A stretch of 15,228 nt of DNA from Spirochaetaceae bacterium (GCA_031257135.1 JAIRPH010000080.1:1-15228), one strand, 5' to 3'; counted from the stretch's first letter, positions 6,934 through 14,925 are shown. Numbers and translations: made by a program. Notes: generated by a model not told the origin, from the sequence alone.

Positions 6934-9162
6934 TTATACATTTTCTTCGGTATTCGGCGATACTGGGATAATCAGTCCTTGCTGTTCCATCCGGTCTATG
7001 AGTTGCGCGGCGCGGTTGTAGCCGACTTTCAGCCGCCGCTGGAGATACCCTGCGCTGGCTTTGCCTTCCTCGATGACGATTTCTACCGCGCGCTCATACA
7101 GCTGATCCCCTTCCGCAAGATTCTCGTCGTCGATAAACAGTTCGTCGTCGATATAATCCGGGTATCCCAGGGTTTTAAGGTATTCCGCAACCCGCGCCGC
7201 TTCTTCTTCTGAACTGTAAGCTCCCTGCATACGAACCGGCGCATCTTCCGGTCCGGCGTAGAGCATATCGCCTTTGCCTAACAGTTTTTCGGCTCCCGGC
7301 ATATCAATGATGAGGCGGCTGTCGGTTTTGTTGGATACCATAAAAGCAATCCGTCCGGGGATATTGGCTTTGAGCTGTCCCGTAATAACGTCGATAGACG
7401 GATGCTGAGTGGATAAAATCAGATGAATCCCCACGGTTCGGCTCATGGCGGCAAGCCGGGCAAGCGCTGATTCCAGTTCCTTCCCGGAAGCGGACATCAA
7501 ATCAGCGAATTCATCAATTACGATGACAATATACGGCAGAGGCTCTACCGTAATGCCCCGTTCTTTGATGCGCTTGTTATAGGACCGCATATCCCTGACC
7601 TCCAGAGAATCCAGACACGCGTAGCGGCGTTCCATCTCAAAGAGCGCGTACTGAAGCGCTTGAAATGCCCGTTGCGGCTCGGTAATTACCGGGGTCAGCA
7701 GGTGAGGTATATCGTTATACGCTTTAAGGCCCGCGAGTTTAGGGTCGATCATGATGAGTCTGCACGCTGAAGGGGAAAGACGATAGACTATGGACAGAAT
7801 CATGCTGTTGAGGCAAACCGATTTTCCCGAACCGGGCGCGCCCGCGATGAGGAGGTGAGGCATCTGGACTAAATCGACGATTCGGGCTTCGCCGGTAATT
7901 TCCTTGCCTAGAATCAAGGGTATTTCCGATTTTGCATCTCTCCAATAGGCTTCTTCTTTGATGAGGTCCGCAAAAGACACGAGGTTTCGTTTCCCATTGG
8001 GGACTTCGATGCCTACCGCGTGTCTGCCCGGAATGGGAGCTATAATCCGTATGGAAGCCGCCGCCAATCGCAGAGCGATATTGTCTTGAAGGTTGATGAT
8101 TTTAGAGACTTTTACCCCCGGTTCCGGGATAATCTCAAACATCGAGACAACCGGTCCTTTCCAAATTCCGGTAATATCCGCTTGAATGTTGAATTCCCGC
8201 AGAGTCTCTTTGAGGATCAACGCGGCGTCTTTAAGGCTCTGGTCGTCGCTGTCATCGTCTTGATCCGCCGGATACCCGTCGAGTATCCCTTTTATCGGAA
8301 TCCGATAGGCTTCCCAAGAAGGAACGGTTTCTATAGGAATATCGGCTTCCTCTTCAGGGAACTCCGGTTCCTCCCGATACGGGTCGTCTTTAAACGCGGA
8401 AACCGATTCCAGCTTGCTCATAGCCGACGCGGAAGCCAAAGGCTTTATGTCAGGAAGGCGGATGTTTTCTATATCGATTTCTTCAGCGGTAGATTCATAC
8501 CGGGGCGGAGAAAAGACCGACTCTTCCGGGATAGGATTATAGGCTTTCCGTTTCAGCGAGTCTGGAAGCAGTAAAAAGGCGCGGTTTTTCGCGGATTGCC
8601 AAAAGGGTTTAGACTTTTGCCACAGGCTTTCGGACGGTAAGGAATCGTCCCGCTGGGCTGGAGACAGCGCGCCTTCTCCGTCCGGCTTCTCTCCCTGCGC
8701 TGAACCGTGAGGAAAAAGCACCGCGCTGAAGGCAATGATAATAAGCCCCTCTATGACGGTCAAGAGAATGATAAAGAGATTAAACCCCCCCTTCCCAGCC
8801 CAGTAAAATACATGGAACAGCTGAGACCAATAATCGAAATCCCGGATAAAAACGAAACCCATAGCCAGCGTCACAAAAGGAACCAGAGAACAACTGAGGA
8901 TAAAAATACGGTCCGGGCGATATACGGGACTCGCCAGTAAAATGGCGGCGCACAACAGATACGCCGGAATCCCAAAGGACAGAATTCCTAGGGCATCGAC
9001 AAAGAAATTGCCTAAGCCGAAGAAAATTTCAGAACCTCTGAACAACGCTCCCGTTATAGAAACAGCCATAATTATAGAAAACAATCCCAATACCGCCGCC
9101 CCCGCGAGTTCTATCACTCGGGTTTTGGGTTTTTCCTGAGATCCGCTCTCTTGCCACAACAC
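6934..9162 (-). CDS. ftsK: FtsK/SpoIIIE DNA translocase
   Basis: Membrane-anchored hexameric ATPase that pumps chromosomal DNA through the division septum and supports dimer resolution. It has about 742 residues. The first 165 hold four hydrophobic segments. A moderately short acidic linker follows (to about 290), then the alpha/beta motor with Walker A GAPGSGKS (about 441-448) and Walker B IVIVIDEFADLM (about 545). A C-terminal gamma winged helix ends with LQRRLKVGYNRAAQLIDRME, the KOPS-reading module. I set the start at GTG (complement of 9160-9162). The longer frame begins with TTG at 9180 and has no ribosome-binding site, whereas its second codon contains GGAGG, which suits the GTG 11 bases further on. 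The TTG start, six residues longer, remains possible. The gene lies 93 bases after slt with its own candidate promoter and converges on the GNAT gene. Confidence 0.95.
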   Translation of the reverse strand: MLWQESGSQEKPKTRVIELAGAAVLGLFSIIMAVSITGALFRGSEIFFGLGNFFVDALGILSFGIPAYLLCAAILLASPVYRPDRIFILSCSLVPFVTLAMGFVFIRDFDYWSQLFHVFYWAGKGGFNLFIILLTVIEGLIIIAFSAVLFPHGSAQGEKPDGEGALSPAQRDDSLPSESLWQKSKPFWQSAKNRAFLLLPDSLKRKAYNPIPEESVFSPPRYESTAEEIDIENIRLPDIKPLASASAMSKLESVSAFKDDPYREEPEFPEEEADIPIETVPSWEAYRIPIKGILDGYPADQDDDSDDQSLKDAALILKETLREFNIQADITGIWKGPVVSMFEIIPEPGVKVSKIINLQDNIALRLAAASIRIIAPIPGRHAVGIEVPNGKRNLVSFADLIKEEAYWRDAKSEIPLILGKEITGEARIVDLVQMPHLLIAGAPGSGKSVCLNSMILSIVYRLSPSACRLIMIDPKLAGLKAYNDIPHLLTPVITEPQRAFQALQYALFEMERRYACLDSLEVRDMRSYNKRIKERGITVEPLPYIVIVIDEFADLMSASGKELESALARLAAMSRTVGIHLILSTQHPSIDVITGQLKANIPGRIAFMVSNKTDSRLIIDMPGAEKLLGKGDMLYAGPEDAPVRMQGAYSSEEEAARVAEYLKTLGYPDYIDDELFIDDENLAEGDQLYERAVEIVIEEGKASAGYLQRRLKVGYNRAAQLIDRMEQQGLIIPVSPNTEENV

Positions 9163-9237
9163 AAAAACACGATCCTCCAAATCAATCTTTTGACGTAACC
9201 TGTTCCCTCCCTATCTCTACTTTATGCATGATTTCTT

Positions 9238-9246
9238 ATTATAGCA
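9238..9246 (-). promoter_or_regulatory. Extended -10 promoter for ftsK
   Basis: Read on the - strand, this is TGCTATAAT, a perfect extended -10 element (TGn plus TATAAT). No convincing -35 box lies upstream. Transcription would start near 9231, about 70 bases before the ftsK GTG, so ftsK can probably be expressed apart from slt. Confidence 0.5.
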
Positions 9247-9255
9247 AGGGGGGCG

Positions 9256-11529
9256 TCATTTAAATATTTCAGCCGCCACCGCTTCCATAGTCATATCAAA
9301 ATAGAGATACCCGTAAGCCGCCGCGGCTCCTAAGACCTGCTTGCCATATTCCCGAGTTTCCATAAACTCGACCGTCTCCAAAAAGAGGTCTTCCGGGAGT
9401 TTCGGTTCCGCCGCTCGCCACCGCTGAACCCTATTATACCCGCCGTTATAAGAAAGTAAAGCCTGCATAGGACTTTTCATAAGCCCAAGAAGACGGCTTA
9501 GGTACGAGGCTCCAATGTGGACGTTGATTGCCGGGTCCCGCAAGTCCAGATTGTCTAAATAATTCGGACCTCCCCGCCGCCTGATCCGTTCCGCCTCTTC
9601 CCGAGCCGTCGGAGGCATGAGCTGAGTAAGCCCCACCGCCCCGACATGAGATTGAATGGACGCATCAAACGCGCTCTCCGTACGGATAAGCCCGTAAAAA
9701 ATTTCCGGCGGGATTCCCGCTTCTTCGGCGTTTCGTTCTATTATTTCGCGGTAGGCTCTTGGGTAGTAGAGCGTCATATCTTCCCGGCGCGCCCCATAAT
9801 CTTCCCGAAGTATGTAGGCGTTCACGAGCCGGATAGCTTCTATCCACATCTCATGATCAGCCAACGCGCGGGCGATAATCCGCATCTCAGAAGCGGAAAG
9901 CCGGTCTCCGGCGGCTTTGATGTAAGACAAACTATGCGGTGCCGCTCCATATTTAAAGAAACCGAGAATCAAATCCATCTCGTCGGTATGAGGAAAATCC
10001 TCCGGTTCCTCCGAGGCTTCCTGAACCGGAGATACCGTATCGCCCAACTGAGACGCGCTCATAGCCCGATAGTAAAACGAAGCCCTTCCCTCCTCAAAGG
10101 CGATGCGAAAAAAACTGCGGACCACGGCGGTTTTCCGGGCTTCCGCTGAAATCTGCCCGCCCATGCCGGAAGTATACAGCGTATTCTCAGCGTCGATAAC
10201 CGAAATATACCCTTCCGCTAAAGCCCGTCCAAGAATATACGCATACTTCGCCTTAGTTCCCCCGTCGGCTAGAACCAGAATCCGCGGAAACAAGCCCAGC
10301 ATATCCTTCCATTGCCGCTTTACCGTAAGATACCGGCACAGATGATCCAGAATATCCGAAAAATACGAGGGATCATGCCGGCGTTCCAGATAGGTATGCG
10401 CCGCAGGCAGAAGATTTTCCGGCTTAATCGACCGCTGAACATCTAAAATATACCATACCGCGGCGTCTTCCTGAATATGATCCGGCGCGAAAGGGAGGGA
10501 AGCCTCGAAATATACCGCCGCCTGCGTATAATTTTGCCGCCGCCGCTCTATTCTGCCTAAAAAATACAGAACCCGAAACCGGATTTGGGATATATCAGCC
10601 GCTGGATTCCCTCGGTCCGCGCCTCCATCGAGGACTATACCAGTCTGAAAAGCGTTTTCCCACTCAAGAAACAGTTTTATCCCTTCGGTTTGAGCTTTGC
10701 CATCGCCGGTATATTGAAAGGTCCGCCCTAAATCGCCAGTCAGGTCGGGATATTGAAAGAAAAGCGACCGATCTTGTTCCAAAACAAGCCGAAACCGCCG
10801 GAGAGCTTCAGAATATGAAGCGTTAGCAACCGCGAACCGTCCAAGAACCGCAGAAGATTCGGCTTCGGTGAAAAACTCCGGCTCCTGCCGTACAATTTCC
10901 TGAAAAATCCAGGTATAGACTCTATCCGGCGTACCTGCCAGCAAAAAACCGAGGAGTTTCCCTCGGAGGATATTCGTCTCCGGGGCAGTTCTCGCATACC
11001 GAGACCCCTCCTGCTGGAGTTTCAGCGTCGCGGCTAAAGGGATTACCCTGTCCCAAGAGGAAGGCTCCCCTTGCGCTTCCGCCGGGGACGCCGCATCGGA
11101 ATAGTCGCCTAAAGCGTAGCGCGCGGCTCTATGCAGGGTGATCAGCGGGCTATTTGGGGAACTTTTTACAAAGGTATTTTTGATAATCCCGGGCAGAGTA
11201 TCTCCGGTAATTTCCTTCGCCAATACCGGGAGTATCAGCTCTCGGGCCGCTTCTTCCCGGACTCGAACCGCCGGGCTTTTCAAAGCCTCCTGAAACAGCA
11301 GGAGACTCCGGTTTTTCGCGCCTTCTCTGTCCCGGACCAATAATCCCATGTAAAACGCCCCGGAAGGATCGCGCTCCGCCAGTTCTCTGACCGTCGCGGT
11401 ATCGGATTCCATAATAAAATCAATATCTTCGGCTTTGAATTGCGGCATCGCCTCTTCCCGGTTTAGGTCTGCCCCTTCCTGACCTTTGCAGGAGGTCAAA
11501 ATGAGGAAAAAGCACAGGAAAACCCGCAA
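9256..11529 (-). CDS. slt: Lipoprotein soluble lytic transglycosylase (Slt70-like)
   Basis: Periplasmic muramidase-like enzyme that cleaves MurNAc-GlcNAc bonds and leaves 1,6-anhydroMurNAc ends. About 757 residues. The start proposed here (TTG, complement of 11527-11529) gives a short signal peptide MRVFLCFFLILTSC with a lipobox Cys14, so a lipid-anchored protein is expected. The middle 500 residues are helical and TPR-like, matching the Slt70 superhelix. The catalytic domain has LIRTESAFD with catalytic Glu618, GAVGLTQLMPPTA (630-642), NVHIGASYL (669-677) and SYNGGYNRVQRW (693-704), where the family usually has YNAG. The start codon lies four bases after the stop of the LysM gene and has only a weak, close AGGA, so translation probably depends on coupling. 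The frame is open for 97 more codons inside the upstream gene, but that extension would bury the signal peptide. Confidence 0.92.
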   Translation of the reverse strand: MRVFLCFFLILTSCKGQEGADLNREEAMPQFKAEDIDFIMESDTATVRELAERDPSGAFYMGLLVRDREGAKNRSLLLFQEALKSPAVRVREEAARELILPVLAKEITGDTLPGIIKNTFVKSSPNSPLITLHRAARYALGDYSDAASPAEAQGEPSSWDRVIPLAATLKLQQEGSRYARTAPETNILRGKLLGFLLAGTPDRVYTWIFQEIVRQEPEFFTEAESSAVLGRFAVANASYSEALRRFRLVLEQDRSLFFQYPDLTGDLGRTFQYTGDGKAQTEGIKLFLEWENAFQTGIVLDGGADRGNPAADISQIRFRVLYFLGRIERRRQNYTQAAVYFEASLPFAPDHIQEDAAVWYILDVQRSIKPENLLPAAHTYLERRHDPSYFSDILDHLCRYLTVKRQWKDMLGLFPRILVLADGGTKAKYAYILGRALAEGYISVIDAENTLYTSGMGGQISAEARKTAVVRSFFRIAFEEGRASFYYRAMSASQLGDTVSPVQEASEEPEDFPHTDEMDLILGFFKYGAAPHSLSYIKAAGDRLSASEMRIIARALADHEMWIEAIRLVNAYILREDYGARREDMTLYYPRAYREIIERNAEEAGIPPEIFYGLIRTESAFDASIQSHVGAVGLTQLMPPTAREEAERIRRRGGPNYLDNLDLRDPAINVHIGASYLSRLLGLMKSPMQALLSYNGGYNRVQRWRAAEPKLPEDLFLETVEFMETREYGKQVLGAAAAYGYLYFDMTMEAVAAEIFK

Positions 11530-11533
11530 AATC

Positions 11534-12550
11534 CTATCGTCTAGGAGGGACCCGAATTGTCGTCCCTGAGATAATAAGGTCCGGGTTGCGGATTTTATTA
11601 AACCGGGCAATCCGCGGATACAGCCAAGGATTACGATAAAACGCCTCCGATATATCCCAAAGAGTATCTCCCCAACGAATTTTATACGGGACTCCTCCGC
11701 GGGGAATAATGGCGGGTACTTTGTAAGATGCCACCGGCGGACTCGGACGAGTCCGATTGACTCCAGACTGCCGGCGCGGAGGCAAGACCGGGGCTTCAAT
11801 AATCGGCGGGTCATCCGCAACCGGCGGGTCCGGCGGCAGAGTCGCTTCCGCTATTGCCGGTTCCGGTTCAGGCTCCTCCGCTGGTTCAGGCTCCGGCTCC
11901 GGCTCGCTGAGAGCCGCCGGAATTTCCGGTTTCGGCAGAGCCTGCGGTCCCGCCTGAACCGCAAGCTCCGGAGAAACCGGCAGAGGCTCCCCTAAGGTGA
12001 TCTCAGGCTTAGAGGACTGCTCAGGGACCTTAGACTTAAAACCGCCGAGCAGAAAACACCATATTCCAAAACCTATGGCAATAAGAGCTAAAATAACAAT
12101 GACCGCCCTCTTCCAGGGAAAACCATATCCGCCCGGGGGATCATATAAGCCCGGAGGCGGAAGGCTTCCATAGCCTAAAGCGAAGTCCGGCGGTTCGTCT
12201 CTTTCCGGCTCAATGGTTTTCAGGGAAACCTTCAACCGCTGAGGCGTTCCGGGGGCTTCGGCATCTAAATCCGCGGCTTCCGCAATAATTTCTCCCGCTT
12301 CATTCGCGGAAATGACCAATTCTATCGAAGGCTCTCCTCGGGGCTTAGACCTAATATGCTCGACTACCAGACTTCCGATATATCCTTCTTCGGTTATGGT
12401 CCGGGTATCGCTTTTATACAGGTCAATATGTACACTTGCTTGCTTGTTGTGAACCGTAGTGAGAATAAGTCTTTTTTCAACAGCGGAATTTTCTTCTAAA
12501 ATAGGATAAAATTCGCCGTTGGCGGTTTTTATACCAATAGTTGACCCCAT
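11534..12550 (-). CDS. Membrane protein: Hsp70 peptide-binding-like domain + TM + LysM
   Basis: 338 residues with three clear parts. (1) Residues 3-112 match the beta-sandwich substrate-binding domain of DnaK in order and spacing: GIKTANGEFYPILEENSA (DnaK GIET-GG---LI-KNT), TTVHNKQASVHIDLY (ST-DNQ--V-IHV-Q), YIGSLVVEHI (LG-F-L--I), PRGEPSIEL (70-78; DnaK PRG-PQIEV) and an ANEAGEIIAEAADL strand (DADGI--VSAKD). There is no ATPase domain and no helical lid. (2) Residues 149-171 form one membrane helix preceded by Trp-Lys-Arg, suggesting a cytoplasmic N-terminus. (3) A Pro/Glu-rich linker (EP repeats 216-231) leads to a LysM domain at 288-335 (YKIRWGDTLWDISEAFYRN), which binds peptidoglycan. The ATG at 12548-12550 has an excellent AAGGAGA site ten bases upstream. 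It is the first gene before slt. Its function is unknown: the domains suggest a link between a cytoplasmic peptide ligand and the cell wall. Confidence 0.88.
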   Translation of the reverse strand: MGSTIGIKTANGEFYPILEENSAVEKRLILTTVHNKQASVHIDLYKSDTRTITEEGYIGSLVVEHIRSKPRGEPSIELVISANEAGEIIAEAADLDAEAPGTPQRLKVSLKTIEPERDEPPDFALGYGSLPPPGLYDPPGGYGFPWKRAVIVILALIAIGFGIWCFLLGGFKSKVPEQSSKPEITLGEPLPVSPELAVQAGPQALPKPEIPAALSEPEPEPEPAEEPEPEPAIAEATLPPDPPVADDPPIIEAPVLPPRRQSGVNRTRPSPPVASYKVPAIIPRGGVPYKIRWGDTLWDISEAFYRNPWLYPRIARFNKIRNPDLIISGTTIRVPPRR

Positions 12551-12560
12551 TGGTTATGTA

Positions 12561-12567
12561 TCTCCTT
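12561..12567 (-). promoter_or_regulatory. Ribosome-binding site of the LysM gene
   Basis: AAGGAGA on the - strand, ten bases before the ATG. It fixes the start right at the first strand of the Hsp70-like domain, showing that no ATPase domain is encoded. Confidence 0.8.
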
Positions 12568-12580
12568 GTACACTCACTCT

Positions 12581-12958
12581 TTAGAGAGTAGAAGGGAATG
12601 AGCCTCTTGTCAAGGGAACCAGCCCGGCATTCAGCAATTCCGAATTAGCCGTCTGGAGCATCTCCTGCGAGGTAAGGAACAGCGAAGTCCAGTTAGCGTT
12701 CAACTTCGTAGCGTAAAGCCCAGAAAACGCATCCCTCCTGCCAAATGAGCCGCGGGCATTTCGGTACTCTTCGCCAGTGATATCCTGTATCCCGTGAAAA
12801 AGAAACGCCGGAAGGTTCAGTAGGGAGATCGGCGCGGACAGTGGGCATCAGAGGATAGTCAAACTCCATGCCGAATCGGCGTTGCCGAAGAAGATGATGG
12901 GCGGCGCGTATCCGAGCAAAGCTACGGTACGTTTAACGAAAACGCTTGCTTTTTTTTC
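12581..12958 (-). pseudogene. Possible gene remnant left of the solute-binding protein
   Basis: The 491-base gap 12551-13041 holds no intact gene. On the - strand one frame reads coding-like for about 35 codons (including TVALLGYAPPIIFFGNADSA), meets a TGA at 12848-12850, then runs 88 codons to a TAA at 12581-12583 (including YRNARGSFGRRDAFSGLYAT and TSLFLTSQEMLQTANSELL). No start codon or ribosome-binding site introduces it, and another frame is also open in part. I do not recognise a family. The promoter of the LysM gene lies within its last codons. It is either debris of a lost gene or a chance open frame. Confidence 0.3.
12585..12613 (-). promoter_or_regulatory. Promoter of the LysM-slt genes
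   Basis: On the - strand, TTGACA (12613-12608, perfect) and TACTCT (12590-12585) are separated by 17 bases. Transcription would start near 12578, giving a leader of about 28 bases. A near-palindrome at 12576-12589 (12 of 14 bases symmetric) overlaps the -10 and start region and could be an operator. Confidence 0.65.
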
Positions 12959-12973
12959 AAGGCAATATATACT
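12946..12973 (+). promoter_or_regulatory. Candidate promoter for the solute-binding protein
   Basis: TTGCTT (12946-12951), a 16-base spacer and TATACT (12968-12973) lie in an AT-rich stretch that stands out from its surroundings. The -35 box is weak. A T8 run (12950-12957) overlaps it. The leader would be about 60 bases. Confidence 0.45.
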
Positions 12974-13002
12974 TAAAAATTATATTCTAAATACTGCATT
13001 GG

Positions 13003-13027
13003 AGGAAGGGGCGTTTTCGTCCTTCCT
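13003..13027 (+). promoter_or_regulatory. Leader hairpin beside the ribosome-binding site
   Basis: AGGAAGG (13003-13009) pairs with CCTTCCT (13021-13027). The hairpin ends one base before the AAGGAGAT ribosome-binding site (13029-13036), so folding could affect initiation or stability. Confidence 0.4.
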
Positions 13028-13041
13028 AAAGGAGATACCCA

Positions 13042-14640
13042 GTGAAAAAATTGATTGTATTCGGACTGACGCTGTTATTGTCCGCGCCGGTCTTTGCTAA
13101 ACCAGCGCAGGAAATCCCCACGGTTAAAACGAAATTCAAGGCGGTAAACATCGGGATCACGATTGATCCGATTACGGTCAGCCCTTTGTCGATGCATAAT
13201 ATCATGTCCTACTATGCGTCATGCATCCTTTTTATGCCCCTCGTATCGGAGATGAAGGAAGAAGATTTCATATACCGCTTGGCTGAGAACATCGCTACCG
13301 AGGACAACCTTATCTTTACGATTGCGCTCAGGCGGAATGTCGCGTGGACGGACGGGATGCCGGTTACCGCGGATGATGTAATCTTTACTATGAACGCTAT
13401 TTCAAATCCTGCGGTAGGTATGCCTGATCCCAGCGCGCACCGCATCATCGCAGGGACCGACGATGCCGGGCTGTTTCCGCCCGGGGCGGAGGGAATCAGC
13501 GGAGTACAGAAAATCGACGACTACACGATAACCGTAGAAACCAAATATCCGGTTCTCTTGAATGTATTTAAGGTAGATATTGGTACGATGGTGCGGACTA
13601 TGCCGAAGCACATCCTTGAAGCCGTAGACCCCGGCGCGTTAATCGATCATCCTTTTTTTCAGAATCCGACGGTCACCAACGGGGCATTCAGGTTCAAGGA
13701 ATATAGCAGGACTCAGGATTTGACCCTTGAAGCAAACGACGCCTATTTTCTTGGACGTCCCAACATTGACACTCTGCGCTTCAAGATTCTTTCAGGGAAT
13801 CAGATTGCCGACCAGCTTGTAAGCGGCGAGATCGATATGAACTATCCCGGGGTCGGGAATATACCGGTCGATGCGTACAGCCGTATCCTGAGTACGCCCC
13901 ACTTGCACACGATGCGAGGCGCTCCCGGTACGGTGCAGGTTGTTTTCTATAATAATAAGGTCTTAGACAATCTGAAAGTCCGGCAGGCGATGGATATGGC
14001 GATTGATCGGGACGGCATTTTGCAGGACGTTTTTCTCGGTCAGGCGTTTATGACCAAAACTCCGGTTTCTTCTCATATCGAGTTCTGGAATGAAGACGCA
14101 TCGAAGTACGCCTATGATCCTGAACAGGCGAAGCAACTGCTTGCGGAATCGAGGTGGGATACGTCTCGTCAGCTTACCTTCCTCGTGCCTACCAGCGATA
14201 TCACCAGAAGCCAGATATGTACGAGAATTGCGGAGAACTTCAGGGCTGTCGGTCTCACGGTCGTTATCGAACCGGCGCTGTTTTCCGCCGTTATGTCCCG
14301 GATTGAAGCTCATGACTATGACATTGCTATTATTGGGATGCCGGCTAATCACTTCACGGCGTTGCGGAATTTGTCGTATTATGCGGATTCTAAAACCGGC
14401 CGTACCGGATATGCGGACCTTAAAATGGACCAGTTGCTGAATACTCTGCTTACCAATGTTGACGAGACGATTCTGCAAGCCGCGTATTATGAGATTCAGG
14501 AGCTTCTCGCCGAAGAGGTTCCAGTTTCCGGAGTTTACAGCGAATTAGTGCTTAGGGCGGCGAATAAGCGACTTACCTTTGGTACTGTCCGCGACTTCGG
14601 TACGTTCCGGGACTTAGAACAATGGGATATTGTTAAATAA
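13042..14640 (+). CDS. ABC-type solute-binding protein, family 5 (peptide-binding type)
   Basis: Periplasmic ligand-binding protein of the DppA/OppA family (SBP_bac_5), which hands oligopeptides, nickel or sugars to an ABC importer. 532 residues, full length. The N-terminus is a type I signal peptide (MKKLIVFGLTLLLSAPVFA, cleavage after Ala19) with no lipobox. The family signature WTDGMPVTADDVIF is at 102-115. Later blocks are also typical: TNGAFRFKEY, VRQAMDMAIDRDGI, YDPEQAKQLLAES and a C-terminal YYEIQELLAEEVP. The GTG start at 13042 has a strong AAGGAGAT five bases upstream and begins the signal peptide. No permease or ATPase gene lies on either side, so the protein either works with a distant transporter or is a sensor-type or surviving orphan. 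The ligand cannot be predicted. Confidence 0.93.
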   Translation: MKKLIVFGLTLLLSAPVFAKPAQEIPTVKTKFKAVNIGITIDPITVSPLSMHNIMSYYASCILFMPLVSEMKEEDFIYRLAENIATEDNLIFTIALRRNVAWTDGMPVTADDVIFTMNAISNPAVGMPDPSAHRIIAGTDDAGLFPPGAEGISGVQKIDDYTITVETKYPVLLNVFKVDIGTMVRTMPKHILEAVDPGALIDHPFFQNPTVTNGAFRFKEYSRTQDLTLEANDAYFLGRPNIDTLRFKILSGNQIADQLVSGEIDMNYPGVGNIPVDAYSRILSTPHLHTMRGAPGTVQVVFYNNKVLDNLKVRQAMDMAIDRDGILQDVFLGQAFMTKTPVSSHIEFWNEDASKYAYDPEQAKQLLAESRWDTSRQLTFLVPTSDITRSQICTRIAENFRAVGLTVVIEPALFSAVMSRIEAHDYDIAIIGMPANHFTALRNLSYYADSKTGRTGYADLKMDQLLNTLLTNVDETILQAAYYEIQELLAEEVPVSGVYSELVLRAANKRLTFGTVRDFGTFRDLEQWDIVK

Positions 14641-14784
14641 CGTGAGTTCAGCGGGATACGCCCTCATAACGCCGGCGTTTCCGCTCAAGATTGGACGCTA
14701 CAGACTCTTACCGCGCCGAAAGATTGGCATCCTGTGGGCGGCGTTTCATGGGAAGAACGAAAACGGCGCATAAAACCGGCTTAG
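14641..14784 (+). pseudogene. In-frame open extension after the SBP stop
   Basis: Directly after the TAA of the solute-binding gene the same frame stays open for 47 codons (REFSGIRPHNAGV, then APKDWHPVGGVSWEERKRR) to a TAG at 14782-14784. A solute-binding protein does not need this tail, as the protein already ends normally. It looks like debris of another gene joined here. On the - strand a 58-codon frame (14708-14884) also reads plausibly, so the strand is uncertain. I recognise no family for either reading. Confidence 0.3.
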
Positions 14785-14886
14785 ACTTCAACGCGCCGCC
14801 GCCGGGCTTCACCCGAAACCGTAATGCTCGCCCAAGCCAATCATAGAACCCAAGGCGTTCCAGCTTCTCCGGTAATTTTTTTTCTT

Positions 14887-14925
14887 AAAAAGAAACGCCG
14901 TCCACATCGGAGGGCGTTTTCTTTT
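14887..14925. terminator. Bidirectional intrinsic terminator
   Basis: AACGCCGTCC (14894-14903) pairs with GGAGGGCGTT (14909-14918), with one G-G mismatch and a 5-base loop, flanked by an A-rich left side and TTTTCTTTT on the right. Reading on the - strand also gives a T-rich tail. It ends transcription from the solute-binding gene side (+) and lies 18 bases past the stop of the outer-membrane remnant (-). Confidence 0.85.

Noticed and set aside
8020..8574. 184-codon + strand frame inside ftsK
   Set aside because: It is antisense to well-conserved ftsK sequence, has an arginine/phenylalanine-rich composition typical of shadow frames, and has no family features.
11530..11820. Longest frame of slt, starting at 11820
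   Set aside because: It would overlap the LysM gene by 287 bases and place 97 Arg-rich residues before a clear lipoprotein signal peptide.
12882..13100. 72-codon + strand frame overlapping the SBP start
   Set aside because: It runs through the promoter, leader hairpin and ribosome-binding site of the SBP gene and into its coding region in another frame. The SBP reading is far better supported.
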